A stretch of DNA of 59,773 nt from Anaerolineales bacterium (GTDB lineage Bacteria > Chloroflexota > Anaerolineae > Anaerolineales > Villigracilaceae). Position numbers and translations under genes: made by a program. A model generated the notes under the pieces. The model did not search any database and was not told the origin of the DNA. It saw only the letters and a list, made by a program, of their open reading frames with translations. Positions 33,047 through 42,419 of this stretch are shown in pieces (position 1 is the stretch's first letter; every line of letters begins with the position of its first letter). Location: NCBI GenBank assembly GCA_030834895.1, contig JAUQXA010000071.1:1-59773 (forward strand), in the 5' to 3' direction.

Positions 33047-35968
33047 TTAGAAGAATCTCTCCGCATCTGCGCCGCCGAGCGGGATGAACAGGTCATCGCC
33101 GCCGAACGCGACAGGATTTGCCTTGATGTTCTCCAATTCATCATACAGGTCGGAGCCAAGGAAGTACTTCTTGGGTGGCAGGACTTTTCCGCCTTTGGCG
33201 AGAGTCTCCAAGCCAGCCTTGACCTTTTCCTTGGTGGCGGGCATTTCGTAGATGCGGACGCCGCAGGCGTTGTTGATGGCGTTCAGCACTGCCACGTGAC
33301 CCGAAGACTGGAACGCTTCGGATGCGCCAGAGGAGCCGAACGGACCAGCCACATCGGGGTTTTCAAGATGGATGACGGTGATGTCGTCTGGAATATCCTT
33401 GATGTAGGGCACGCCACTGTTCGCAATGTTGGTGTTCTTCTTGACATCGTCATAATTCTCACTGAGCGCAAAGCCGATGCTATGGGAGATTCCACCGTAT
33501 GCCTGACCGTTGACCGCGTCGATGTTGCCGACCTTGCCGACTTCGTCCACGCAGGTGAAGCGGATGACGCGAGTCTTGCCGGTCTTCGTATCCACTTCCA
33601 CTTCCGCCAGGTTCAGGATGTAGGTGTAGGCGGGATGCGGGTCGCCGATGCCAGTGTTCGGGTCGAGACGGCAGAGTCCCTTCAAGACAGCGGTCAGGTA
33701 TTGACCTTCGTATTTTGTGGGGATGCCTTCCTTGACCATCTCGTCATACGTGCGATACGTGCCGTCCGGCTTGCGCATGGCGTTCATGAGTTTCTCGGCT
33801 GCGTTTATGGTCGCGCCACCGTTCATGAAGTGCGAGCGGCTGCCGGCGGACATGCCGCTGTCGGCGCAGAGCTTGGTGTCGCTCTGGACGAGGCGGATGC
33901 GGTCAGGAGTCACACCCATCGGTTTGAGCGCTTCGAGAGTCACCATCAACGAGCCGATGTCGCCACCCTGACCCATTTCCTGCCAGGTGTCGTATTTGAC
34001 GATGATGTCGCCGGGGATGAGTTCAAGATGAACAGTGGCTTTGTCAGTGGGTCCTTCCGAGACGTTGAATCCGCCCCAGGCGAGTCCGACTCCGCGGCGC
34101 ACTTCGGGGGTATCCTTCTCCTTGGCTTCCTTGACCGCCCGCTCATAGTGGGGACGCATCTTCGTCATGATCTCTTCCATCGGGTACTGACGGAAGGGAT
34201 AGCTGTTGATATTGGTGTCGCCTTGACGGGCGATGTTGCGCCAGCGGAATTCGAACGGGTCGATGCCGGCTTTCTCCGCCAGCATGTCCATCAGCGCCTC
34301 GCTCATGGTGTAGGCTTGGGGGGAACCGTAGCTGCGATACGCCACACCCAGGTTGTGATTTGTGTTTGCAATGCGGGTGAGCCCGGCTACATTCGGCACC
34401 TTATAGGGGAAGAAGGCAAAGCGCACCTGCTTGGTCATGAGGTCATCGCCGCCCCACGAGTAGGCGCCGTGATCCATGCCGAAATCAAACTCGACCGCCG
34501 TGATCTTGCCGTCCTTGTCACAGGCGGCGCGTCCGTTGGAGTGGCTCGGGCAGCGTTTGCCGGTGAAGTGCATGAACTCCTCATAGGTCATGGAGAGGGC
34601 GCAGGGCATCTTTGTCACCACGGTGGCAGCCCCGGCAAGAGCGACGTCACCTGCGTTGGTAGACCAGCCGAAACTTCCGCCCGTGGGATTCACGATGATG
34701 CGGGTCTTGCTCTTGGGAACACCGAGGGCATTGCCCAAGCGTCCCAAGGATGAATAAACGCCCTGTGATTTGCACTGGATTGTCAGGTTGTCGTCTTCAT
34801 CAAAGTAGGCTTGAAGCGTTACTCCTTCGATGGAGAGATGCGGCTCACGCGTGGAGTAGAAGCTGCCCTCGACGCTGAAAGCGGATTCATCGATCATCTC
34901 CGCCACTTTGGACGGCTCTTCCAAGCCCACGCCCTTAACGACGGGCTGCATGGAGAAAATGTTGGGCGTGTCTTCATGGATGCGCATGGCGTCGGGTACG
35001 ACGGCGTCCAGATAGTTGAGGTATTCCGGCAGCCGTTCGATCTCGACCTTGACCTTGGCGGCGGCGGCGCGGGCGTGATCCTTCGTATCGGCAACTGCCA
35101 GTGCCACAACGTCACCCCAGCGGTAAATCTTGTCTTCCATCAAAACCTGGCGGCTGGGGACCATGACCGTAGTCCGCTCGTGGAAGTGAGCTTCCGCAAA
35201 GAGGTTCGATCCGCCTGCGGCTTTGAGGTCTTTGTAGGTGACGATCTTCACCACGCCGGGCATTTTCTCGGCTTCGCTGAAGTCGATGTTCAGAATCCTG
35301 GCATGATGCGCAATCTTCGGTTGGACGATTGCAACGTGCAGGGTTTCGGCGGGCATTTTGAGTTCCTGGTCGTCGCCGTAATCCGCGAGACCGCAGACTT
35401 TCGCCAAAGCTGTCGGGCGGGTAACTGGTTTGCCGTAGAATTCGCCATCGGCGGGATTCTTGAAGGAAATCTCTTCGATGGTGGCTTCGCCGCGCATGAC
35501 CTTGGCTGCTGCCATGACCGCGTCCACGATTTGCTTGTAGCCCGTGCAGCGGCAGACGTTGAGGTGCTTCTGGAACCAGTCGCGGGCTTCTTCGCGGGTG
35601 GGGTTGGGATTTGCCTTCAACATGGCGTAGGTCGAGACGATGAAGCCTGGGGTGCAGAATCCGCATTGCACCGCGCCCAGTTGCATGAATGCCGCTTGAA
35701 TCGGGTGCAGGTTGGTCGGTGTGCCGATGCCTTCGATGGTCAGCACTTTGCTGTATTCTGGAATCTTGGCGACTTTTTGCAGGCAGGAGCGGACAAGTTT
35801 GTCGTTCAAGACGACCGAGCAGGAACCGCACACCCCGTCATCACAGCCGACCTTCGTACCCGTCAAACCCAACCGTCGCAGGACATCCGCGAGGGTGTCC
35901 TTTTCGGGATTGCATATGAACATGCGGTTCACCCCGTTGATGTTCAACCATACTTTTCTCAGTTTCAT
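33047..35968 (-). CDS. Molybdopterin-dependent aldehyde oxidoreductase (Mop2)
   Basis: A 973-residue close paralogue of Mop1, most residues identical by eye. It has the same two [2Fe-2S] motifs (CDDGVCGSC; QCGFCTPG and CRCTGYK), AGGSNLFAE, GGSFGWS, YRSYGSPQ and SGASEAF. The start MKLRKVWL is set by AAAGGAGAAATC ahead. It differs in a short C-terminal extension ending GGADAERFF. The tandem pair mop2 plus dicluster 1 plus mop1 implies a recent duplication with specialisation, or two enzymes for one substrate series. Confidence 0.92.
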   Translation of the reverse strand: MKLRKVWLNINGVNRMFICNPEKDTLADVLRRLGLTGTKVGCDDGVCGSCSVVLNDKLVRSCLQKVAKIPEYSKVLTIEGIGTPTNLHPIQAAFMQLGAVQCGFCTPGFIVSTYAMLKANPNPTREEARDWFQKHLNVCRCTGYKQIVDAVMAAAKVMRGEATIEEISFKNPADGEFYGKPVTRPTALAKVCGLADYGDDQELKMPAETLHVAIVQPKIAHHARILNIDFSEAEKMPGVVKIVTYKDLKAAGGSNLFAEAHFHERTTVMVPSRQVLMEDKIYRWGDVVALAVADTKDHARAAAAKVKVEIERLPEYLNYLDAVVPDAMRIHEDTPNIFSMQPVVKGVGLEEPSKVAEMIDESAFSVEGSFYSTREPHLSIEGVTLQAYFDEDDNLTIQCKSQGVYSSLGRLGNALGVPKSKTRIIVNPTGGSFGWSTNAGDVALAGAATVVTKMPCALSMTYEEFMHFTGKRCPSHSNGRAACDKDGKITAVEFDFGMDHGAYSWGGDDLMTKQVRFAFFPYKVPNVAGLTRIANTNHNLGVAYRSYGSPQAYTMSEALMDMLAEKAGIDPFEFRWRNIARQGDTNINSYPFRQYPMEEIMTKMRPHYERAVKEAKEKDTPEVRRGVGLAWGGFNVSEGPTDKATVHLELIPGDIIVKYDTWQEMGQGGDIGSLMVTLEALKPMGVTPDRIRLVQSDTKLCADSGMSAGSRSHFMNGGATINAAEKLMNAMRKPDGTYRTYDEMVKEGIPTKYEGQYLTAVLKGLCRLDPNTGIGDPHPAYTYILNLAEVEVDTKTGKTRVIRFTCVDEVGKVGNIDAVNGQAYGGISHSIGFALSENYDDVKKNTNIANSGVPYIKDIPDDITVIHLENPDVAGPFGSSGASEAFQSSGHVAVLNAINNACGVRIYEMPATKEKVKAGLETLAKGGKVLPPKKYFLGSDLYDELENIKANPVAFGGDDLFIPLGGADAERFF

Positions 35969-36033
35969 GATTTCTCCTTTTGTTTTGATATTTACAATCA
36001 ACCGCTGCAAGCGGGTAAATCCACATTTTTATC

Positions 36034-36121
36034 TGTGTCACCCTGAGGGAGCGCGCTTTTCGCGACCGAAGGGTCTCTGCCTCAATCGTAGAGATACTTC
36101 GCTTCCGCTCAGCATGACACA
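36034..36121. repeat. CCCTGAG-GAAGGGTCTC palindromic element (copy B)
   Basis: About 88 bases, opening TGTGTCACCCTGAGG and closing CGCTCAGCATGACACA, with GAAGGGTCTC in the middle. It lies between trsM and mop2. Same family as the elements at 27605 and 38733. Confidence 0.78.
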
Positions 36122-36127
36122 AACCAT

Positions 36128-36859
36128 CTACGTTTTCTGCGCAACCAAAAGATGGTAGCCAAGTTTTGCTTTGCCGACTGCAATTTGAAGTTCCATCGGG
36201 TCGGTGCCAGGCTCGGATTGGCTCCAGAACTCGCGCATGGAGCCGTGGGCGAGAATCATCTGCCCGACGAGTTGCTTCAACATCTCCGAGTGGTCTTCCC
36301 AGACGGCGATTTCAAAACCGTGCGCTTGCAAATTTTCGGTCAATTGCTCACGGGTGACGGCGTGCCGCAGTCCGCAACTGAGCGGGAGGGAATGCAGGGC
36401 GGGCAAGCCTTCGGCGTTGCGGGCGTAGATGTCGCTCAGCGCCAGCCGTCCGCCAGAACGGAGGACGCGATGAAATTCGGTCAAGGCTCCGTCCAAGCCT
36501 GCCATGGCGGAGAAACTGCATTCGGCCAGGATGGCGTCCGCGTGACCAGAAGCCATCGGCAGGGACTTGCTCCAGGCGCAAGCGAGGGGCAGGTCGGGGC
36601 GGCGGCAGATTCCCGTTTGCAGGAGCAGCTCCGAGCGGTCGATTCCAATCGCGTGGGCGAATCCAGAATCCCGCAGATATTCCACCGTTCCGCCCGTGCC
36701 GCAGCCTACATCCACAATGCGAGAGTCGGCGGACAACTCGCAGAGAGTCAGCAGGCGGTCGGTCAGGTCGAAGCCGCCAGGGCGCAGGGTCTTGTCGCCT
36801 GTTGCCTTGCTCAGGGAGCCGTTTTCGTACATCGGTTGTCGGGTGGGACAGTTGCTCAC
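36128..36859 (-). CDS. trsM: SAM-dependent methyltransferase, TrsM/DVU_1556 type
   Basis: A 243-residue class I methyltransferase: VDVGCGTGGTVEYL is the SAM-binding motif, and LRSGGRLALSDIY follows. Start is the GTG at 36859, which overlaps the upstream stop (GTGA) with GGAGG 4 bases ahead; the longer frame runs through the neighbouring gene in another frame and is not real. The acceptor is unknown. In this gene set it is expected to act on the island's own substrate, cofactor or a partner protein such as the small CxxC protein. Confidence 0.82.
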   Translation of the reverse strand: MSNCPTRQPMYENGSLSKATGDKTLRPGGFDLTDRLLTLCELSADSRIVDVGCGTGGTVEYLRDSGFAHAIGIDRSELLLQTGICRRPDLPLACAWSKSLPMASGHADAILAECSFSAMAGLDGALTEFHRVLRSGGRLALSDIYARNAEGLPALHSLPLSCGLRHAVTREQLTENLQAHGFEIAVWEDHSEMLKQLVGQMILAHGSMREFWSQSEPGTDPMELQIAVGKAKLGYHLLVAQKT

Positions 36860-37068
36860 TTGTCCTCCAGCGTTTTTTCCACTTCCTGAATTTTGCCGAG
36901 GGCGAGTTCTTCGGGAATCAGAACCAGCCCGCAGTTGGGGCATTTGAGTAAATCGACGGGGAAGGAATTGCCGAGGTAGGAGATGTCTGCCTTGCCCATT
37001 TCCAGCGGGACGCCACAGTCGGCGCAGACCCAGCCTTCGTATTGGGTGGGGTCGAAGTATTGCGTCAT
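36856..37068 (-). CDS. Small double-CxxC redox protein (DVU_1557 type, copy 2)
   Basis: A 70-residue paralogue of the 27388 gene with CADCG and CPNCGLVLIPEELALGKI. It overlaps the dicluster gene (stop shared with its ATG) and the trsM start, so all three genes are coupled. It probably acts as a small electron carrier or metal adaptor. Confidence 0.82.
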   Translation of the reverse strand: MTQYFDPTQYEGWVCADCGVPLEMGKADISYLGNSFPVDLLKCPNCGLVLIPEELALGKIQEVEKTLEDK

Positions 37069-39398
37069 TTGCCAATCTCCATGCGGTGACTGTACGCCTT
37101 GTGGACGAGGAAGGAGCCGTCAGCTTGCGGCGTGTACTCGACCCAATAGGTGACGCTGGCGGGTTTGAAGTAGGCGAGATAATGTTTGGTGGAGCTGTTG
37201 AACATGCGCTTGCCCGTGCGCTCGGCGTTCTCGATGACCTTCTGCATGTCCTCGACCAAAATCAGGCGGTCTTCGACTTGCTTCTGCACATCGTCGGGCA
37301 GGGTCAGGCGGATGGATTCAAAGGCGGCTTGCTCAGGCATGGTTTCGCTCCACAGTTCTTTGAGAAATTTTTCTTTCAGGCGGGCGCGGTTCTCGTGATT
37401 TTGCGAGAAGCCGACAGCGGGAACGAGCGCCAAATCCGCTTCCGTTGCGCCGAAGATATAGTCGAAGATATGCGTGGTGCGTTTGCCGCGTTTTGCGAAG
37501 AAGTTGCGGCACATGGCGCAGTAGGTGACGTAATCCAGCGGACTTTCGTGGATGCGGCGCTGGACGACCTTCTCCGCGACGGGTTTGTTTGCCAGCCACA
37601 TCGCGCCGCCGAAGGAACAGCATTCGGTCTTCTCGCGGCTGAGTTCCAGTTCTTGAATCTCGCCGCCCATCCTGGTCAGGATGCTGCGAATTGAATCTTG
37701 AATATGATTCTCGTAGCGGGTCGAACATGGGTCGTGAATTGCCACGGGCGCGGCGAACTCGCGCTTGGGGAATTGTCCGTGCTGGTCGTAGACATCCCAG
37801 AAGGAAAGAATATCCACTTCGGGGTAATGCTGTTGGAAAACCTGATAGCAACTCGAACAGGTGAGGATAACTTTGGGCTTGCCCAGTTTTTCATGCTCTG
37901 TGCGGAATTCGGATTGGGATTCGGCGAATAAATCCTTGCGTCCAGCCCAGTCGGCGGGAGCGCCACAGCAGCGCAACATCAAACCGACATCGTGGAAGGT
38001 GTCACGCAAAAATCCGTATGCCTTTTCGGTGTAGTCGGGCGAGGAGCCGCTCAACTGACAGCCAGGAAAAAAGACGTATTCGTTGTTTGGGCGACCCGTC
38101 GGGTCGCCCCTGCAGCCAACGGGCGCGTTTTTTGCCATCGCAAATTTCTCGCCGTTGCTGAATTCCATATCCCGCAGCGCAAAATCATGAGTCGAGGCGG
38201 GCATTCTCGAAGTCTCGACCATCTTCTCGCGCGTCTCTTTGATGGGTTGCGCCATGTTGAGGTCGGTTGGGCAGACTTCGCCACACAAGCCGCACAACGC
38301 GCAGGAGTTGATGAAGTTGTTGGATGTCCGCGCCCGCACGAGCATGGACATGTTGTTGTAAATCTCGCGGACGTATTTCTTGGGATAGCCACCGTAGTGC
38401 TTGAGATATTCGCAAGACTTCACGCATTCCATGCACTCGCATTGCAGGCAGCGCTTTGCTTCCGCCTGTGCTTCCTCTTTTGTGTAGCGGATTTGCTGCG
38501 GCAGAATCGGAGCAACGGATTCAAGCCCCGCGAGGTTGGTGTAGAGCCGAGTCTCGTACGCGCCTTCGTTGACGCGGGAAGCGGTGAGCGAGACGTTTTG
38601 CAGGAAGCGGTCAATGGAGATTGCGGCGCGGCGTCCGTCGGAAACGGAGAGAACGGAGGAGTACGGATGAAGAAGACTGCCGCCCGCGAAGACTTTGGGG
38701 TGTTCGGTTTGGAAGGTGATAGGGTCAATGGCGTGATTCCCTGAGCGGAGCGAAGGGTCTCCCGCCTGAACTTCGAGGTTCTTCGCTTCGCTCAGAACGA
38801 CACTGCCGATGCCGAGGTAGATGGCGTCAGCTTCATTCCAAATTGGGTGGCTCGGTTCTACTTTTTCACCCAAGTGGATTTTCACCCCAACCTGCGAGAT
38901 GATATTGGTTTCTCGTTCGAGGATGTCTCGCGGCAGTTGGCTTTCGGGGAAGTTCCATAGTTGCCCGCCGAGTCGATTCGTCTGCTCGAACAAATCTACT
39001 TGATAGCCTTTGCGCGCCAAGTCGAAGGCGGCGGTCAAGCCGCTCAGTCCGCCGCCGATGATGGCGACGCGGGATTTCTTTTTTGGGAGGACGGTGATTT
39101 TGGGAAGTGGCTCTGTCGAAAATTCAACGCAGGCGCGTTCAATTTCTGCAACGCGAATGACGCCGCCCAAGGTCTCGCGGTTGCATTTTGCCTGACAGGG
39201 CTGGTCGCAGGTGCGGGCAATGATCTCAGGGAACGGAACCGACTTACGAAAGACCTTATATCCGCCCGAAAAATCTCCCGCGCCGACTGCCAGAGTCATC
39301 TGGCGGATGTCCACATGGATTGGACACAAGGCGGTACAAGGCGGGGCGGAATCCTGAATGCAACGGTCTTCCAGTTCTCTAAGGCGACTCTGTTCCAT
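37065..39398 (-). CDS. FAD pyridine-nucleotide-disulfide oxidoreductase with dicluster and CCG domains (copy 2)
   Basis: A 777-residue paralogue of the protein at 30664. N-terminal cysteines CTALCPIHVDIRQ and CDQPCQAKC; FAD site AIIGGGLSGLTAAF; clusters CLQCECMECVKSCEY and CALCGLCGEVCP; CCG region FFPGCQLSGS, CCGAPADW. Two stretches absent from copy 1 are made of palindromic repeat sequence read in frame: about 24 residues near VLSEAKNLEVQAGDPS and about 11 near VGCRGDPTGRP. Both fall in loops by comparison with copy 1. The start MEQSRLRELE is preferred; a longer frame begins inside another repeat. Electron transfer for Mop3 is likely. Confidence 0.87.
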   Translation of the reverse strand: MEQSRLRELEDRCIQDSAPPCTALCPIHVDIRQMTLAVGAGDFSGGYKVFRKSVPFPEIIARTCDQPCQAKCNRETLGGVIRVAEIERACVEFSTEPLPKITVLPKKKSRVAIIGGGLSGLTAAFDLARKGYQVDLFEQTNRLGGQLWNFPESQLPRDILERETNIISQVGVKIHLGEKVEPSHPIWNEADAIYLGIGSVVLSEAKNLEVQAGDPSLRSGNHAIDPITFQTEHPKVFAGGSLLHPYSSVLSVSDGRRAAISIDRFLQNVSLTASRVNEGAYETRLYTNLAGLESVAPILPQQIRYTKEEAQAEAKRCLQCECMECVKSCEYLKHYGGYPKKYVREIYNNMSMLVRARTSNNFINSCALCGLCGEVCPTDLNMAQPIKETREKMVETSRMPASTHDFALRDMEFSNGEKFAMAKNAPVGCRGDPTGRPNNEYVFFPGCQLSGSSPDYTEKAYGFLRDTFHDVGLMLRCCGAPADWAGRKDLFAESQSEFRTEHEKLGKPKVILTCSSCYQVFQQHYPEVDILSFWDVYDQHGQFPKREFAAPVAIHDPCSTRYENHIQDSIRSILTRMGGEIQELELSREKTECCSFGGAMWLANKPVAEKVVQRRIHESPLDYVTYCAMCRNFFAKRGKRTTHIFDYIFGATEADLALVPAVGFSQNHENRARLKEKFLKELWSETMPEQAAFESIRLTLPDDVQKQVEDRLILVEDMQKVIENAERTGKRMFNSSTKHYLAYFKPASVTYWVEYTPQADGSFLVHKAYSHRMEIGK
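38089..38109. repeat. GGGCGACCC palindrome inside the dicluster gene
   Basis: A 21-bp palindrome (GGGCGACCC, GTC, GGGTCGCCC) encoding part of CRGDPTGRP in frame. Paralogue copy 1 lacks these residues. Confidence 0.75.
38733..38803. repeat. CCCTGAGC-GAAGGGTCTC element inside the dicluster gene (copy C)
   Basis: A 71-base copy of the element at 27605, read in frame as the segment SVVLSEAKNLEVQAGDPS and the residues after it. No stop codon is created. Confidence 0.78.
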
Positions 39399-39408
39399 AA
39401 AATTCGCT

Positions 39409-39478
39409 AACCACGGAGACACTAAGGCACGGAGTTTTGAAACTATTTTGTCTCAGTGTCTCCGTGCCTTAGTGGTTC
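39409..39478. repeat. CCACGGAG inverted-repeat element (copy B)
   Basis: CACTAAGGCACGGAG (39420-39434) pairs with CTCCGTGCCTTAGTG (39460-39474). It sits between mop3 and dicluster gene 2, immediately upstream of the latter's start. Confidence 0.78.
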
Positions 39479-39487
39479 AGAATTGTT

Positions 39488-42211
39488 TTATTTCACTTCC
39501 GCCAGCGCAGCCAAAACCTTGTGCGGATACGCGGGCAGTTCGCGGACGCGTGCGCCCGTCGCCCAGTAGACCGCGTTGATAATCGCCGCGTGTGGCGCGG
39601 TGTTGGGCAGTTCGCCCACGCCCGAAGCGCCGAAGGGTCCCGTCTTGCGCGGGTCGTCGTAGTAGATGATTTCGATGTCGTCGGGGACATCCTTGGCGAA
39701 TGGGATGCCGCACTTGACCATGTTGGTGTGCTTGTGGATATCTTCAAAGTCTTCAGTCAGCGCGTACCCGATGCCCTGAGAAATGCCACCGTAGATTTGA
39801 CCGTCCACCACGGCTTTGTTGTTGATCTTGCCGACGTTGGCGACGATGGTCATCTTGTCCACGACCACCTTGCCCGTCTTGGTATCCACCGTCACTTCGG
39901 ACATGAACACGCCGTACATGTAGTTATCAATCGGGTTGCCCTGACCCGTGTCGGGGTCGCCGATGGCGGCGGGTGAGGTCCAGCGACCAGTGTAGTGGGT
40001 CGGGAGTCCAGCCGCGACGACTTCATCGTAGGTCATGTAACTGCCATCGGGCTTGCGAATTCCATCCAGTAAGTTATCACAGCAAACCTTGATGGCATTG
40101 CCAATCACCACCTGACTGCGGCTTCCGCCAGCGGGTCCGCCGTCGGGGGCTTTGCCTGTGTCACACAGTTCAAGGCGAATCTTTTCGGGGGCAACTCCCA
40201 GCGGGAGCAGGGCTTCGTGGGCGGTTCCCAACGCGCCAGCGTCCGCGCCTTGTCCGTGGTCGCCCCAAGTGGTCGAGATGAGCACGCCGTCTTTCAGCAT
40301 GTCCGCCCAAACTTCGGCGGTGTCGGGTCCATCTCCGCCCGCGCCGTAAATGCCGATGGCAACGCCCACGCCCTTCTTCTTTTCGGGAGTGGTCGCCTGG
40401 GCAGCCTTTTCCTTCGCCGCTTTGTACTTCGGGCGCAGGAGGTCGATCATCGCTTCGAGGCTGTGGGTTTCGGGAGTTTGTCCCGTGGGGGTGGTGCAGC
40501 CAGGACGGTAGGCGTTGAGGTAGCGCAGTTCCAGCGGGTCGGCGCCAATCTTGACCGCCAGTTCGTCCATCAGGCTTTCGGAGGCGAACTCGCTTTGCGG
40601 CGAACCGTATCCGCGATACGGAGCGCCCCAGGCATGGTTGGTGCAGACCGTCCTGCCGAGTCCGCGAATGTTCGGGATGTCGTAGCCCGCGCCCATGAAC
40701 TGCGCGCCCTTGTGGGTCAGCAGGTCGCCGAACTCGGAGTACGCGCCGTGGTCAACGGACCAATCGGTTTCCATGGCGAGGAGTTTGCCGTTCTTGTCCG
40801 CGCCGAATTTGATATTCATGAAGAAAGGCGAACGCTTGCCCGTGTAGGTGATGAATTGTTCGTAATCGTATTCGAGGTATACGGGACGGTTGGTCGCCAT
40901 GCAGGCGGCGCCGAGCAACGCTTCGATGGTTGGGCAGAATTTATAGCCGAAGGTTCCGCCCGCCGTGTTCTGCACCATGCGGATTTGAGCGGGGTCGAGT
41001 CCCAAGCCTTCCGCAATCATGATAGCGTGCAGGTACACGGCGATGCTCTTCGAGTGGATGGTCAGGCGACCGTCTTCGTCGTAGTAGGCGAAGCCCATGT
41101 CGGATTCAAGTGCGAGGTGCGGCTGGCGTTGGGTGTAGAACGAGTCCTCGACCACGTAGGCGGCGGATTCCATGATGGGCTTGGTGTCCTCGCCCTTGAC
41201 CACGCCCTGCTCGAAGTAAACGTTCGGCGTGCCAGGGTGAATTTCGATGGCGTCCTCCGCCATCGCGGCGGGAGCGCTCATGTAGGCAGGCAGCACTTCG
41301 AGTTCCACTTTGACTTTTTCCACTGCCGCCAACGCCTGTTCCTTCGTGTCGGCACATACGATGGCAATCGCGTCGCCGTATTGGAAGACTTTGGTGTCGC
41401 ACAGAATCGGTCTGTCCCAACCGTCGCATTTGTTGGTCGGGAAGGTCACCAAGCCGTTGATGCGGTTCCTGCCCTTCACATCTTTGTAAGTGACGACTTT
41501 GGCGACGCCTGGCATTTTCTCCGCTTCGGAGGTGTCGATGCTGAGGATGTTGGCATGACTCACCTTAGCCTGAACCAGCGCGAGTTGCAGAGTCCCCGCT
41601 GGGAGTTGGAGCGCCAAATCCGCGCCGTATTCCGCTGTCCCCGTGACCTTTGCCACGGCAGACGGGCGGGGATATTTGGTTCCCCAAATGCGTTTGTCTT
41701 CGGGAAGTTTGAACTCGATGGAGTCGGCGGGCTGGTCACCCCGCATGACGGCGGCGGCATCCATCACAGAATCGACAATCGGCTTGTAGCCTGTGCAGCG
41801 GCAGGCGTTCAGATTCTTCTGGAACCAGGTCCGCACTTCTTCTCGGGTGGGCGATGGATTATTGTCCAGCAAAACTTTCGAGGAGACGACAAAGCCTGGG
41901 ATGCAGAATCCGCACTGGGCGGCGCCGTGGAAGACCATCGCTTTCTGAATGGGATGCAGGTTTTGCGGAGTCCCAACTCCTTCAACGGTTGTGACGTTCG
42001 CCCCGTCTTCGACTTTCTTCATCTTGACGATGCAGGAGCGGACGAGTTTTCCGTCCAGGATGACCGAGCAGGCTCCGCAGTGCCCCTCGTTGCAAGAAAC
42101 CTTCGTGCCAGTCAGGAACAACTGCTTGCGTAACACGTCCGCCAGCGTTGCCTCAGGATCGACGACCACCGTTTTGTTGATCCCATTGATGGTGAGTAAC
42201 TTCTTCAGCAT
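39488..42211 (-). CDS. Molybdopterin-dependent aldehyde oxidoreductase (Mop3)
   Basis: A 907-residue Mop-type enzyme, more distant from Mop1/2. Iron-sulfur motifs CNEGHCGAC and QCGFCIPG with CRCTGYK; Mo domain with GGTFGYK, the standard RGYGSPQ, and SGVGELPN at the end carrying the catalytic glutamate. The start MLKKLLTING has GGAGA ahead. First gene of the long minus-strand island and divergent from mop4; a promoter with TTGAAA-17-TACGAT is predicted at 42353-42325. The RGYGSPQ and GVGEL forms match classical aldehyde oxidoreductases. Confidence 0.92.
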   Translation of the reverse strand: MLKKLLTINGINKTVVVDPEATLADVLRKQLFLTGTKVSCNEGHCGACSVILDGKLVRSCIVKMKKVEDGANVTTVEGVGTPQNLHPIQKAMVFHGAAQCGFCIPGFVVSSKVLLDNNPSPTREEVRTWFQKNLNACRCTGYKPIVDSVMDAAAVMRGDQPADSIEFKLPEDKRIWGTKYPRPSAVAKVTGTAEYGADLALQLPAGTLQLALVQAKVSHANILSIDTSEAEKMPGVAKVVTYKDVKGRNRINGLVTFPTNKCDGWDRPILCDTKVFQYGDAIAIVCADTKEQALAAVEKVKVELEVLPAYMSAPAAMAEDAIEIHPGTPNVYFEQGVVKGEDTKPIMESAAYVVEDSFYTQRQPHLALESDMGFAYYDEDGRLTIHSKSIAVYLHAIMIAEGLGLDPAQIRMVQNTAGGTFGYKFCPTIEALLGAACMATNRPVYLEYDYEQFITYTGKRSPFFMNIKFGADKNGKLLAMETDWSVDHGAYSEFGDLLTHKGAQFMGAGYDIPNIRGLGRTVCTNHAWGAPYRGYGSPQSEFASESLMDELAVKIGADPLELRYLNAYRPGCTTPTGQTPETHSLEAMIDLLRPKYKAAKEKAAQATTPEKKKGVGVAIGIYGAGGDGPDTAEVWADMLKDGVLISTTWGDHGQGADAGALGTAHEALLPLGVAPEKIRLELCDTGKAPDGGPAGGSRSQVVIGNAIKVCCDNLLDGIRKPDGSYMTYDEVVAAGLPTHYTGRWTSPAAIGDPDTGQGNPIDNYMYGVFMSEVTVDTKTGKVVVDKMTIVANVGKINNKAVVDGQIYGGISQGIGYALTEDFEDIHKHTNMVKCGIPFAKDVPDDIEIIYYDDPRKTGPFGASGVGELPNTAPHAAIINAVYWATGARVRELPAYPHKVLAALAEVK

Positions 42212-42324
42212 AGCGTCTCCTATTTCTTCTCCATTATTTGGTTGGTGAAATTTGTGTGGAATGGTGTGGAACCATACGTAACGCCAGGTTAAATGCAAAT
42301 TGCAGGGGTAAAAACTCCCTTTCC

Positions 42325-42353
42325 ATCGTACCATACCCCCATGATTGTTTCAA
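42325..42353 (-). promoter_or_regulatory. Predicted mop3 promoter
   Basis: On the minus strand TTGAAA (42353-42348), 17-bp spacer, TACGAT (42330-42325), giving a leader of about 107 bases. The -35 lies within the shared 32-nt motif. Confidence 0.6.
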
Positions 42354-42375
42354 TTGTTTCATTACAAATGTCATA
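42344..42375. promoter_or_regulatory. Shared regulatory sequence, copy 1 (mop3/mop4 divergent region)
   Basis: ATTGTTTCAATTGTTT followed by CATTACAAATGTCATA. It matches 47472-47503 upstream of the hydrogenase at all but three of 32 positions. It contains TTGTTTCA-type direct repeats 9 bases apart, and a candidate regulator is the GntR/PBP protein at 21065. Confidence 0.65.
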
Positions 42376-42419
42376 TTCAAATGGTGTTTTTGGCACTTTC
42401 GAAGTTACATTTGCCTCTC

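Noticed and set aside
33047..35968. Frameshift or assembly duplication between mop1 and mop2
   Set aside because: The two genes differ throughout, with different C termini and different flanking repeats, so both appear to be real paralogues.
27605..39478. CRISPR array
   Set aside because: The repeats are palindromic, irregularly spaced by whole genes, of several families, and have no spacers.
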